Positions 1 to 8,297 of a DNA stretch of 64,000 nt are shown piece after piece (position 1 is the first letter of the stretch; every line of letters begins with the position of its first letter). A program made the translations under genes and the position numbers. Location: positions 186,001 to 250,000 of the forward strand of contig JAJEFA010000017.1 of NCBI GenBank assembly GCA_022820725.1, given 5' to 3'. This DNA comes from Candidatus Binatia bacterium. GTDB taxonomy: Bacteria > Desulfobacterota > Binatia > Bin18. The notes under the pieces were generated by a model, which saw nothing but the letters and a program-made list of their open reading frames with translations, did not search any database and was not told where the DNA came from.

Positions 1-751
1 GCTGATGGCTGGGGTTGCCATACAGCGACATCATCCGATGGCGAGGGTAGAGTTTGATGGTCAAAGCGTGGCTAAACGGATTATCCGGCCCGGAAAAGGT
101 ATCGCCGATGGTGCGCCGGTGGAGGACCGGAACGTGGTAGATCTCCTGAAACGCATCCAGAGCGACTTTCCAGTTGCAGTTGACTTGAGTGGCGTACCGA
201 TAGCAGATTGACATGTGATGAAAGGGATAGCCACCTAGCTGCCGGCCAAACTCGCCCATGAATTCGTCCAGCGTTTCGCGTGGGTGCGGATCAATATGGA
301 CGAAGAGAAACCCCTCCCAGATATCGAGTGTCACCGGCGTGAGACCCAGCTTGTCTTTATCAAGATCAAAAAAACTGCCTTCATCCGGTACAAAGCTGAG
401 CTGTCCATCCAAACCGTAGGACCAGCCGTGGAATTTGCACGTCAACATCCGGCAGGTGCCTTGCATATCCCAGGCGAGCTTGTTGCCGCGATGAGAACAC
501 ATATTGTGAAAGGCGTGAATCCGGTCGTCTTTGCTCCGCACAACAAGGATAGATGTCTGACAAACAGCCAGTTCTTTGACAAAATAATCGCCAACGTTGG
601 GGACGTCCTCTACGCGCCCAATATTCAGCCACACCCGACGAAACAAGCGCTCGCGCTCTTGCTCAAAATAGGTTGGCGAGACACACGGCTCGATCGGGAC
701 GGGTTGCGTGCCGAGTGCGGCAGGGGTGTGTCGTGCGTGCTGCTCCTGCAT
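1..751 (-). CDS. Rieske-type aromatic ring-hydroxylating oxygenase, alpha subunit (partial, C-terminus off the window)
   Basis: The frame is open from an ATG at 751 to the window edge, so about 250 N-terminal residues are visible and the stop lies outside. A Rieske [2Fe-2S] motif is clear: C85-x-H87 (MCSHRG) and C105-x2-H108 (CKFHGW). The start of the catalytic domain shows the mononuclear iron site, E203-x2-H206-x4-H211 in DAFQEIYHVPVLH. Members of this family use electrons from a reductase to insert O2 into aromatic or terpenoid rings. The start follows a GAGAGG-like site and lies 12 bp after the aldo/keto reductase stop, suggesting one operon. The substrate cannot be told. Confidence 0.9.
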   Translation of the reverse strand, partial: MQEQHARHTPAALGTQPVPIEPCVSPTYFEQERERLFRRVWLNIGRVEDVPNVGDYFVKELAVCQTSILVVRSKDDRIHAFHNMCSHRGNKLAWDMQGTCRMLTCKFHGWSYGLDGQLSFVPDEGSFFDLDKDKLGLTPVTLDIWEGFLFVHIDPHPRETLDEFMGEFGRQLGGYPFHHMSICYRYATQVNCNWKVALDAFQEIYHVPVLHRRTIGDTFSGPDNPFSHALTIKLYPRHRMMSLYGNPSHQ

Positions 752-762
752 ATAGAACCTCT

Positions 763-1710
763 CTAGGCCGGAGCACCAGAAACGAGCGCATCGACTTGTG
801 TTAATTCTTCTGCTGAAAGCTTCCAGTTCGCCGCCGGCGCATTCGTCCGCACCTGCGCCGGCGTCGTTGCTCCAGCGATGACCGAGGTGACGCACGGCTG
901 GGCAGCGAGCCATGACATGGCGAGTTCAAGCAGGGTGTGGCCACGCCGTTCGGCAAAGTCTTGCAGAATCTCAACCTTGGCAAAATTCTCATTAGAGGCC
1001 ATACGCTGCGAGAATGGGAGAACAGCCATCCGCGTTCCAGGCGCAAAATCTTCACCGCGTCGATATTTGCCGGTCAACATGCCACTGGCTAAAGGAAAGT
1101 AGGGCAACTGGCCGAGTCCATGCCGCTCACAGGCTGGGATCGCATCTGCTTCAACCGCACGATTCAACAGGCTCCAATCATTTTGCGCAGTAACAAAGTG
1201 AGCGAAATCGTGCGCCGTGGACTGTTCCACTGCTTCACCAATTTGCTCGGCAGAAAAATTGGAATGTCCGATCGCGCGCACTTTACCCTGTCGGACCAGC
1301 GTGTTCAGCGTCTCAAGGGTCTCTTCAATAGGCGTGTTCGGGTCGGGATAGTGCATTTGATACAGGTCAATCCAGTCTGTTTGTAATCGACGCAGGCTGT
1401 CCTCGACGCATCGCAGGATATACTCGCCCGCTCCCCACCGTTCTCCCGATTTGGCCATCTTGGCGACACCACCGAATTTTGTGGCCAGAACGATATCCTT
1501 GCGACGCCGGCCCAACACTTTACCCAGGAACTCCTCAGACTGGCCCTTGCCATACATATCTGCGGTATCAAAACACGTAATGCCGACCTCCAGAGCAGTG
1601 TCGATCACCGCACGGCTGGCTTCCAAATCAATCTTCATCCCAAAATTGTTACACCCAAGACCCACCACACTGGCCTGGATTCCCGAGGCACCGAGCGGAC
1701 GTGTTTCCAT
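763..1710 (-). CDS. Aldo/keto reductase
   Basis: 315 aa, the usual length for this NADPH-dependent TIM-barrel family. The catalytic tetrad is visible as D48 and Y53 (FDTADMYG), K78 (ATKFGG) and H120 (YQMHYPDP). The AKR signature region around residues 44-60 and the cofactor-binding C-terminal stretch (SVIAGATTPAQVRTN) are intact. It precedes the Rieske oxygenase by 12 bp and follows the amidase gene on the same strand, so it probably belongs to a catabolic operon reducing an aldehyde or ketone. The substrate is unknown. Confidence 0.92.
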   Translation of the reverse strand: METRPLGASGIQASVVGLGCNNFGMKIDLEASRAVIDTALEVGITCFDTADMYGKGQSEEFLGKVLGRRRKDIVLATKFGGVAKMAKSGERWGAGEYILRCVEDSLRRLQTDWIDLYQMHYPDPNTPIEETLETLNTLVRQGKVRAIGHSNFSAEQIGEAVEQSTAHDFAHFVTAQNDWSLLNRAVEADAIPACERHGLGQLPYFPLASGMLTGKYRRGEDFAPGTRMAVLPFSQRMASNENFAKVEILQDFAERRGHTLLELAMSWLAAQPCVTSVIAGATTPAQVRTNAPAANWKLSAEELTQVDALVSGAPA

Positions 1711-1743
1711 AGACGATTTCTCCTCAGAGCGAATTGGTTTTCT

Positions 1744-3318
1744 TTACGCAGAAGGGGGGAGCAGGCTTTGCCAATCCACTGAACGCTGATACGCTGCCGC
1801 GACCCTGAGCAACTGGTCCTCGCGAAAATGCGGGGCGACCAGCATCAGGCCGATCGGCAGTCCATCGACCTTCCCGCAGGGCACGCTGAGCGCGGGATGG
1901 CCGGTCAGATTAAACGGTCCCATGTTCCGGATGACCAGCCCAAGGTCTAAGCCGAGTTGTCCCCCGAAAAGCGTATGCTCAATCGCTTCCTCGTAATGCT
2001 CGGGCTCACGATACCGGGGCGCCTTGATCGGAACTGTTGGCATGGCAAGTACATCTACCCGGGCAAAGGCCTGGTTATACTGTTTGATAAAAGTGGGCCG
2101 GACATTATGGGCCTTGGCGTGCAGCCGTCCGTGCGTAAAGCGGGCGAGATACGCACCGAGGATCAAATGGAGTTTGTAGTTCAGGGGGAGTTCGTGTCCG
2201 TGGCTGCGCTTAAAGCGGCCAAAGGTGGAGATGAACGAGCTCGGATAATAAGTCTTTGTCCCGGCGCCGCCCAGATTAGTGTCGAACATATGCTTGCCGC
2301 CTTCAAAATAGATAGGCAGGAGAGCCAACGGGGCTTTGTCATGCAGCGGAATGGACACACGTTCAAGTTGAGCCCCGGATTGCTCCAGGGCCGTGAGCGC
2401 GTTGAGGACGGTCTGGTCAACCTCGGACTCGCTGCCGGGAAAACCAAAGCCCTCGGCTAAAATACCGATCCGGACGTCTTCGATATTCTGAGCTAATGCC
2501 TGGGTATAGCTTGGCAATTGGACCGGCAGGGCGGTCTGCCTTGGATCGTAGCCGTCCGCACCCGCCACACACTCCAGGATGAGAGCGATATCTTCGACCG
2601 TCCGAGCGAGTGGACCCACGTAATCGATCGTCGGGTCCAGGCCGAACACCCCAGTGTGGGGAATCAACCCGTGTGTGGGCATCAGGCCCACGGTCCCCGA
2701 CCACGCCGCCGGCAGCCGGACCGACCCGCCTTGATCCCCGCCAAAGGCCACGTCAACGAGACCGGCGGCGACCGCCGCGCCGGACCCTGAAGAAGAGCCG
2801 CCTGTGACGTGAGCCGTATTATGCGGGTTCAGTGGTCGCCCAAAGTCGCCAATGCCACTGAGCCCTGGGCCGCCAAAGGAGAAGTCCTCCATATTCATTT
2901 TGCCCACGATGGTGGCTCCAGCGTCGAGCAGTCGGGTGACAAGCGGCGCGTCAAAGTCCGGAATATAGCCGTCCATAAAATGGCAGCCGAGCGTGAGGGG
3001 CACGCCAGCTACACTGATATGGTCTTTCAAGCCTATGGTCTTGCCTGCGAGCGGTCCATCTTTTGCGCCCTCAATCCGACATTTCCGAATGAAAACGTTC
3101 AGTGGGTCTTCTTCCTCGGTTGGCCGATAGCCGGGGTCTCGGTCAGTATAACGGAGGGGCAGACGCTGCTCCTCAATCCTCAGTTCCTGAAAGGTTTCGA
3201 AGGTTGCGATATGCTCCAGCATACGAGCGTGCATGCTCTGCATCTCAGCCGGGGTGAGTTCCAAGCCGAGTTCTTGACTGTATTGGGCGATATCCTGAAT
3301 ACCGAGTCGGGGCAGCAT
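1744..3318 (-). CDS. Amidase (amidase signature family)
   Basis: 524 aa from the ATG at 3318, chosen because it sits just after the stop of the upstream luciferase-like gene; a longer frame upstream would overlap that gene. The Ser-cisSer-Lys triad is present: K98 (TIGLKDH), S175 in GGSSSGSG and nucleophile S199 in GGDQGGSVR, with the typical 24-residue spacing between the two serines. The family hydrolyses amide bonds of small organic amides. Neighbours are a luciferase-like monooxygenase upstream and an aldo/keto reductase downstream. A second, divergent amidase lies at 8298. Confidence 0.92.
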   Translation of the reverse strand: MLPRLGIQDIAQYSQELGLELTPAEMQSMHARMLEHIATFETFQELRIEEQRLPLRYTDRDPGYRPTEEEDPLNVFIRKCRIEGAKDGPLAGKTIGLKDHISVAGVPLTLGCHFMDGYIPDFDAPLVTRLLDAGATIVGKMNMEDFSFGGPGLSGIGDFGRPLNPHNTAHVTGGSSSGSGAAVAAGLVDVAFGGDQGGSVRLPAAWSGTVGLMPTHGLIPHTGVFGLDPTIDYVGPLARTVEDIALILECVAGADGYDPRQTALPVQLPSYTQALAQNIEDVRIGILAEGFGFPGSESEVDQTVLNALTALEQSGAQLERVSIPLHDKAPLALLPIYFEGGKHMFDTNLGGAGTKTYYPSSFISTFGRFKRSHGHELPLNYKLHLILGAYLARFTHGRLHAKAHNVRPTFIKQYNQAFARVDVLAMPTVPIKAPRYREPEHYEEAIEHTLFGGQLGLDLGLVIRNMGPFNLTGHPALSVPCGKVDGLPIGLMLVAPHFREDQLLRVAAAYQRSVDWQSLLPPSA

Positions 3319-3320
3319 GA

Positions 3321-4364
3321 TCAGCCCTCCTGTGCCGCAAAGTGAGGCATGACCTCTTTGGCAAACAAACGCATGGAATGCTCCGCTCGACGGGGATCGA
3401 TACCGCCTATTTGCATCCACATGACCAGATGGGTCACGCCGGCTTCCTGCTGCGAGCGCGTAATCTCTTGAATTGCATCCTCGGGTGTTCCGATGATGGG
3501 CGGTGCGCCAAAGAAATGGAGTCCCTCGGCTTTGCCAAGCTCTTCGGCGGACGGTAAGGGATCGACGCCAAAATAGCCACCAGGGATTTGAAAATCTCCG
3601 GCTTCGTCGAGCTTTTGGGTATAAACGGCCATACGATGCCGCACGTGCGGGGCGCATTCTTCCCAGGCGCGTGCACGTGTATCGGATACGTAGACCAATC
3701 GTAGCGCGGCTTTATGAAAATTCTTTGGATCGTGTCCGTGGTGACGCAAACTGTCTTCGTACAGCCGCGTGGTATGGGCACTGCCCGCACCCGCAAAATG
3801 ACAGCCGTAGCGGGCAACCCGGTCTATCGATTTCGGCGTCAGCCCGGCAACCCATAGGGGAGGAGTGGTTTGCACCGGTCGGGGGCGAAGAGAAATGGGT
3901 CCGATCGTAAAATGCCTGCCGGTATAGGCAAATTCCTCCTGGGTCCACAGCCCGGTAATAATCGCCAGGCCGTCTTCCATCCGCGCCGGTCGCTGGGAGC
4001 GGGGGATGTTATAGGCGGCGTACTCGTCCACTACATAGCCTTGGCCCAGACCCAAGTCGAAACGGCCATCCGAGAGGGCATCGAGCGTTGCCGCTTCTTC
4101 TGCAACCTGAAGCGGATGGTAGAGTGGCAGGATGACGATATAGGTTCCGAGCCGAATGCGGCTGGTCTGGGTCGCCAGTGCGGCCAGCAGCGGGAATTGG
4201 GCTGGGAAGTAGTCGTCGGTGCCGTGATGCTCTGCCGTCCAAATATGGTCGTAGCCAAGCTCTTCGGCCAGCACCCCCTGTCTGACCATGCTCCGACAGA
4301 GTTGAGCCGATGAAACCTGCCAGGGCCGTGGGTTCTCAAACGCGAACAGCAGTCCGAAATCCAT
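3321..4364 (-). CDS. LLM-class (bacterial luciferase-like) flavin-dependent oxidoreductase
   Basis: 347 aa starting at MDFGLLF, preceded by a strong AAGGGAGGAGAG site; a longer frame to 4490 has no ribosome site and would overlap the divergent promoter region. The luciferase-like TIM-barrel hallmarks are present: ENPRP near the N-terminus, LGYDHIWTAEHH, RIRLGTYIVILPLYHPL and GRFDLGLGQGY. Family members are FMNH2- or F420-dependent monooxygenases/oxidoreductases. The stop is 2 bp from the amidase start, so the two are very likely co-transcribed. The gene is divergent from the crotonase at 4465. Confidence 0.9.
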   Translation of the reverse strand: MDFGLLFAFENPRPWQVSSAQLCRSMVRQGVLAEELGYDHIWTAEHHGTDDYFPAQFPLLAALATQTSRIRLGTYIVILPLYHPLQVAEEAATLDALSDGRFDLGLGQGYVVDEYAAYNIPRSQRPARMEDGLAIITGLWTQEEFAYTGRHFTIGPISLRPRPVQTTPPLWVAGLTPKSIDRVARYGCHFAGAGSAHTTRLYEDSLRHHGHDPKNFHKAALRLVYVSDTRARAWEECAPHVRHRMAVYTQKLDEAGDFQIPGGYFGVDPLPSAEELGKAEGLHFFGAPPIIGTPEDAIQEITRSQQEAGVTHLVMWMQIGGIDPRRAEHSMRLFAKEVMPHFAAQEG

Positions 4365-4464
4365 CTCTCCTCCCTTATATGACGCATTGGGAAGTTGACC
4401 GTGCGTCCAAACCTTGTCCTCCCAAATCGGGCGTGGTTTAACCAAAGGCAGAAGGGAGGCTGCT

Positions 4465-5229
4465 ATGGCAACATTCGACGAGTACCGCAATCAGTATAAG
4501 CATGTTCAGATGGAGCGGCGCAACGGAATTCTGCAACTCACGCTCCACACGGACGGGAAAACCCTGCGCTGGGGAGAGAGCCCGCACTCGGAGTTGGGAA
4601 AATGTTTCTACGATGTTGGCAGCGATCCGGAGAACAAAGCCGTCATTCTTACCGGTACGGAAGACAAGTTCATTGCCCGCTACGCCCGAGAGGGTCAGTG
4701 GGAGATCACGCCCCAGTTATGGGATCACATTTATTGGGATGCCAAAAAGCTCCTCATGAACCACCTGGACATTGAGGTGCCCATGATTGCTGCGGTCAAC
4801 GGTCCGGCCACCATTCACGCCGAGCTGGCGGTGCTGTGCGATATTGTGTTGGCCTCAGACGACGCGGTATTCCAGGATGCTCCGCATTTCCCCAACGGGA
4901 TTGTCCCGGGTGACGGCGTGCATATTGTCTGGCCGCTCCTTTTGGGCGCGAATCGAGGGCGCTACTTCCTGCTCACCGGTCAGAAACTCTCGGCGCAGGA
5001 AGCGCTGACGCTCGGGGTGGTCAACGAGGTCATGCCGCGTGAGAAACTGCTTGAGCGGGCCTGGGAGCTGGCGGAGATTGTCTCCAAACAACCGCCGCTG
5101 ACCGTCCGTTATGCCCGTGTCGCGCTGACCCAGCAACTCAAGAAGCTGATGCTCGACAACCTTGGCTACGGTTTAGCACTCGAAGGGCTGGGCGCGCAGG
5201 AATACTGGCCGGGCGGAAAGAAGAAGTGA
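4465..5229 (+). CDS. Crotonase-superfamily beta-diketone hydrolase, 6-oxocamphor hydrolase-like
   Basis: 254 aa from the ATG at 4465, which follows GAAGGGAGG. The fold is enoyl-CoA hydratase/isomerase. The closest family I recognise is 6-oxocamphor hydrolase (CamK), a retro-Claisenase that cleaves a C-C bond in a cyclic beta-diketone without CoA. Its active-site residues (H122, H145, D154, E244) correspond at a constant offset of four to H118, H141 (in APHFPNGIVPGD), D150 and E240 here. The segment GANRGRYFLLTGQKL also fits. The gene is divergent from the luciferase-like monooxygenase, which would be a logical upstream oxygenase. Substrate identity is inference. Confidence 0.82.
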   Translation: MATFDEYRNQYKHVQMERRNGILQLTLHTDGKTLRWGESPHSELGKCFYDVGSDPENKAVILTGTEDKFIARYAREGQWEITPQLWDHIYWDAKKLLMNHLDIEVPMIAAVNGPATIHAELAVLCDIVLASDDAVFQDAPHFPNGIVPGDGVHIVWPLLLGANRGRYFLLTGQKLSAQEALTLGVVNEVMPREKLLERAWELAEIVSKQPPLTVRYARVALTQQLKKLMLDNLGYGLALEGLGAQEYWPGGKKK

Positions 5230-5270
5230 GGAAATCCGTATACGGCTCTAGCTTGAGCTAGACACCCAAT

Positions 5271-5438
5271 TTGTTGCGGCTGGGGGAAGGCGGTGGGATC
5301 GTTCTTAAGAAAGTTACACCTCCCACATTGGCCGACTTCGACGCGCTCATTAGCGAAGCGCGACGGCAGGCACGTAGCACCGGAATGAAACGCTCGGATA
5401 TTACGGCTGCGCTGAAGAGTGTCCAGGGAACCAAGTGA
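5271..5438 (+). pseudogene. Remnant of an AbrB-type antitoxin (C-terminal half)
   Basis: A 55-codon open stretch begins at TTG right after an in-frame TAG and ends in TGA. The peptide starts LLRLGEGGGIVLKKV, continues through TLADFDALISEARRQAR, and ends SDITAALKSVQGTK. This is the kind of C-terminus I associate with AbrB/MazE-fold antitoxins that pair with PIN toxins. The N-terminal DNA-binding half is missing. The matching PIN toxin remnant lies at 6675-7044, with the Mrr gene between them. Assignment is by pattern only. Confidence 0.5.
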
Positions 5439-5517
5439 GGATCGTTCACACTGATCGAAGCTAGTGTTTTAGGTAAACGTAATCCATTATTTTCATTGCT
5501 TTTCCTGGCCTTCTTTC

Positions 5518-5763
5518 ATGTTCCGCCACCACCGCAAGCGGATCGAACAGGCATTGAACGCTGAACTTCGTGAAAGGGTTCCAGAGATCGACAGGGCAGA
5601 GTATCATGCAGTGAGAAATGAGCTCATCGGCGAATGCCTTCCTTCCAAAGGACGGTGCTGGGGCGGGTCGGTATATCGACTTGAGGGTGAGCTGGTGGAG
5701 ATTGCGCCGGTTGCTTCCACTGCCGACAGACCCAAGGCTAAGACGGCGCTAATGAATGACTAG
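5518..5763 (+). CDS. Small protein upstream of Mrr-like gene, function unknown
   Basis: 81 aa. I do not recognise the family. It is rich in charged residues (MFRHHRKRIEQALNAELRER) with a cysteine pair in ECLPSKGRCWGG. Its stop overlaps the start of the Mrr-like gene (ATGACTAG at 5756-5763), so if translated it would be coupled to it. It may be a real short accessory protein or a remnant inserted together with the restriction gene. No good ribosome site is visible before the ATG. Confidence 0.4.
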   Translation: MFRHHRKRIEQALNAELRERVPEIDRAEYHAVRNELIGECLPSKGRCWGGSVYRLEGELVEIAPVASTADRPKAKTALMND

Positions 5764-6673
5764 GAGAGACGCGATTGTGAAGAGACGTTTTGAGATTAAC
5801 GCGGAAAGCTTGCCGGATTTGCCGGGGATGATGCTGGTTACGGTCGAGGCGCTTAAGGAGTTGGGCGGATCGGCTACTATTCAGGAACTCGACGAAAAGG
5901 TGATCGAGCTGGAGGGCGTGCCCGAAGCTGAGCAGGTCTTCACTATGCCACGAGACGAAAACCGACCGCGGGTGAACTACTACCTTGCCTGGGCGCGCAC
6001 CTATCTCAAACGCGGGGATGCACTGGTGAACTCTTCGCGAGGGGTCTGGACGCTGACAGAAAGCGGCGCGGCGATCACGAGGCTCGACGAAACCCGTGCG
6101 ATCCATGAGCAGGTCACACTGGAAGAGCGTGAACGGTCACGGGCGAAGCGGCAGGCTGCCAAAGTGGCGGAAACGGATATCGCTGAACCGACGGATGACG
6201 GCCCAGAGGAAGCCGAAGACTGGAAGGCGTCGCTCATGTCCGTACTGGGCGCGATGCCGCCGGAAGCGTTTGAACGACTGTCACAGCGACTCTTGCGCGA
6301 AGCGGGGTTCACCAAAGTTGAAGTGCGTGGAAAATCCGGTGACGGTGGGATCGACGGTGTGGGCGTGCTGCGCGTGAACCTTGTATCGTTTCAGGTCTAC
6401 TTCCAGTGCAAGCGTTGGAAGGGGAGCGTGCGTTCCAAGGATATCAGGGATTTTCGTGGAGCGTTGCAGGGGCGCGCCGATAAAGGTCTGTTCATCACCA
6501 CAGGCCACTTCACCAGTCAGACCTCAGACGAGGCCACCCGTGACGGCGCGATTGCGATTGACTTGATCGACGGAGATCGCCTCTGCGACCTGCTTAAGGA
6601 AAACCGCCTTGGCGTGGAGACTGAGATGATAGAGAGTGTGCGGATCCAGTCGGATTGGTTCGATAGCATTTAG
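5756..6673 (+). CDS. mrr: Mrr-type restriction endonuclease
   Basis: 305 aa. Residues 20-110 form an Mrr N-terminal winged-helix region (ELGGSATIQELDEKV, NYYLAWARTYLKRGDAL). A charged linker (115-155) follows, then a C-terminal PD-(D/E)xK nuclease domain. The nuclease motif is visible as E172/E182 in FERLSQRLLREAGF, D200 in GDGGIDG and Q217-x-K219 in FQCKRWKG. Mrr enzymes cut foreign, usually modified, DNA and act alone. The gene lies exactly between the antitoxin and toxin halves of a decayed TA locus: its stop codon touches the first readable toxin codons. A GTG at 5774 is an alternative start. Confidence 0.88.
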   Translation: MTRRDAIVKRRFEINAESLPDLPGMMLVTVEALKELGGSATIQELDEKVIELEGVPEAEQVFTMPRDENRPRVNYYLAWARTYLKRGDALVNSSRGVWTLTESGAAITRLDETRAIHEQVTLEERERSRAKRQAAKVAETDIAEPTDDGPEEAEDWKASLMSVLGAMPPEAFERLSQRLLREAGFTKVEVRGKSGDGGIDGVGVLRVNLVSFQVYFQCKRWKGSVRSKDIRDFRGALQGRADKGLFITTGHFTSQTSDEATRDGAIAIDLIDGDRLCDLLKENRLGVETEMIESVRIQSDWFDSI

Positions 6674-6674
6674 G

Positions 6675-7044
6675 TCGAACGTATTCTTCAGAGGCCTTCC
6701 GTATCACATCCTTCAGGCCTGGTAAAACGGTCAGGTCCAGTTCATTGGCTCACGAGAGGTCTTCGAAGAATATGCACTGGTTGGACGCCGATTAGCAGAG
6801 CAATTTCCTGGCGTCTCCCTTGAACCCTTTCTGACCTTGCTGTTTGCCTACGCTCATGTGGTTGAGGCCCATCCTCTTCCCCGGCAGATATGTAGCGACC
6901 CGGACGATGATAAATTCCTTGCGTGTGCACCCTGCTGGAAAATGTCGCGTTGTCGTGAGTGGTGACCGGGCGCTTCTCACGACTTCGGGCTATCGTCGTT
7001 TGCAGGTCGTTACTCCTCGGACCTTTGTGGACCAGTATTTGTAA
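6675..7044 (+). pseudogene. Disrupted PIN-domain toxin (COG1569 type)
   Basis: Conceptual translation from 6675 reads SNVFFRGLPYHILQAW, then a TAA at 6723, then NGQVQFIGSREVFEEY and on to SDPDDDKFLACA. A frameshift near 6925-6940 moves the reading to KCRVVVSGDRALLTT and LQVVTPRTFVDQYL, ending at 7044. These blocks are the usual order in PIN-family toxins: DTN-type N-terminus, EEY helix, acidic DDDKF patch, VSGD, TP..F end. The initial methionine and first residues are missing where the Mrr gene ends. It is not functional as written. Its antitoxin remnant is at 5271-5438. Confidence 0.75.
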
Positions 7045-7071
7045 ACGCTTTTGTAACTCTGGACACTTTCC

Positions 7072-8211
7072 ATGTACCGCTATCAGGAAACGCACCGCTA
7101 CTTTGCCCAAGTAGCGGATGATATCAAGGACATTGCCGAGCAAGAACTCCGCACGCTCGGCGCTCGGGAGACCAGTCCAACGTACCGAGGAATTTATTTT
7201 ACCGCCTCACCAAAAGCGCTCTATACCATTAATTTTTACGCCCGCCTGATCACCCGTGTGCTCGCTCCGCTCACGTCGTTCAGGTGTCACTCCGACCGCT
7301 ATCTATACAAAAAGGCGAGGGGGGTCGAATGGCAGGATTTTCTCGATCCGTCGCAAACTTTTGCCGTTTTTGCCACCGTGGCCAACAGCCGTCTGCGGCA
7401 CTCGAAATTTGCCGCCCTCCGTCTGAAAGACGCGGTGGTTGACTCTTTTCGAGCCGCCACTGGTGCGCGTCCGTCCATCGATACCAGAGAGCCGGACGTC
7501 TGGATTAATCTGTACATCCATGATGATGAGGCCACGATCAGCCTGGATACGTCCGGAGGCTCGCTCCATCGCCGCGGCTATCGAAAAAAAAGCGTTCAGG
7601 CACCCCTGGTCGAGACCTTGGCCGCGTCGATTATTCACCATACTGAATGGGATGGACGCCGACCGCTGTACGATCCGTTCTGCGGCTCCGGCACCCTACT
7701 GTGCGAAGCCTATATGTCGGCTGCACGGATGCCGGCGGGGCTGTTTCGTCAGCGATTCGGTTTCCAGTCTCTGCCCGACTTCGACACGAGACTCTGGCGG
7801 CAAGTACAGGAAGACGGGCGGGCTGCGCTGCGTCCTCCTCCTCAGGGTCTCATCTCCGGTAGCGATATTGACCCTGAAGCCGTTCACGCCGCGCGGGCCA
7901 ACTGCGCCGCCTTTCCCGCCGGTAGTGCCATCTCGGTCAAGCAACGCGATGCTTTTCAGATTCGTCGGATCGACGACACGGTCATTGTGTGCAATCCGCC
8001 GTATGGCCTCCGCATGGGCAAACAAGACAATCTGGACTCTTTCTATGCCCGCCTGGGCGATTTTCTCAAACAGCGCTGTCAGGGCTCGACGGCTTTCATC
8101 TATTGTGGAGACCGTCAGTACCTGAAGCGTATTGGCCTCAAACCGGCGTGGAAAAAACCGCTCGTCAACGGCGGACTGGACGGACGCCTGGCAAAATATG
8201 AACTGTATTAA
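7072..8211 (+). CDS. THUMP-domain class I SAM-dependent RNA methyltransferase (RlmL N-half/YpsC type)
   Basis: 379 aa. Residues 1-160 contain the ferredoxin-like/THUMP RNA-binding region (QVADDIKDIAEQELRTLGA at the start, DVWINLYIHDDEATISLDTSG at 142-162, then the GSLHRRGYRK link). Residues 195-370 form a Rossmann methyltransferase with DPFCGSGT (201-208) and NPPYG (308-312), the motif of base-amine N-methylation. The length fits enzymes that make m2G in 23S rRNA (the RlmL N-terminal half) or related tRNA enzymes. It stands alone between the TA remnant and an amidase gene. Confidence 0.88.
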   Translation: MYRYQETHRYFAQVADDIKDIAEQELRTLGARETSPTYRGIYFTASPKALYTINFYARLITRVLAPLTSFRCHSDRYLYKKARGVEWQDFLDPSQTFAVFATVANSRLRHSKFAALRLKDAVVDSFRAATGARPSIDTREPDVWINLYIHDDEATISLDTSGGSLHRRGYRKKSVQAPLVETLAASIIHHTEWDGRRPLYDPFCGSGTLLCEAYMSAARMPAGLFRQRFGFQSLPDFDTRLWRQVQEDGRAALRPPPQGLISGSDIDPEAVHAARANCAAFPAGSAISVKQRDAFQIRRIDDTVIVCNPPYGLRMGKQDNLDSFYARLGDFLKQRCQGSTAFIYCGDRQYLKRIGLKPAWKKPLVNGGLDGRLAKYELY

Positions 8212-8297
8212 CTCCCCTCCGGTGCACCCCCTCTACAGATGCGTGGACGATTTCGAGTACGACATGGTAGAGTAAACGCTACTCAACGAAGGAGGGT

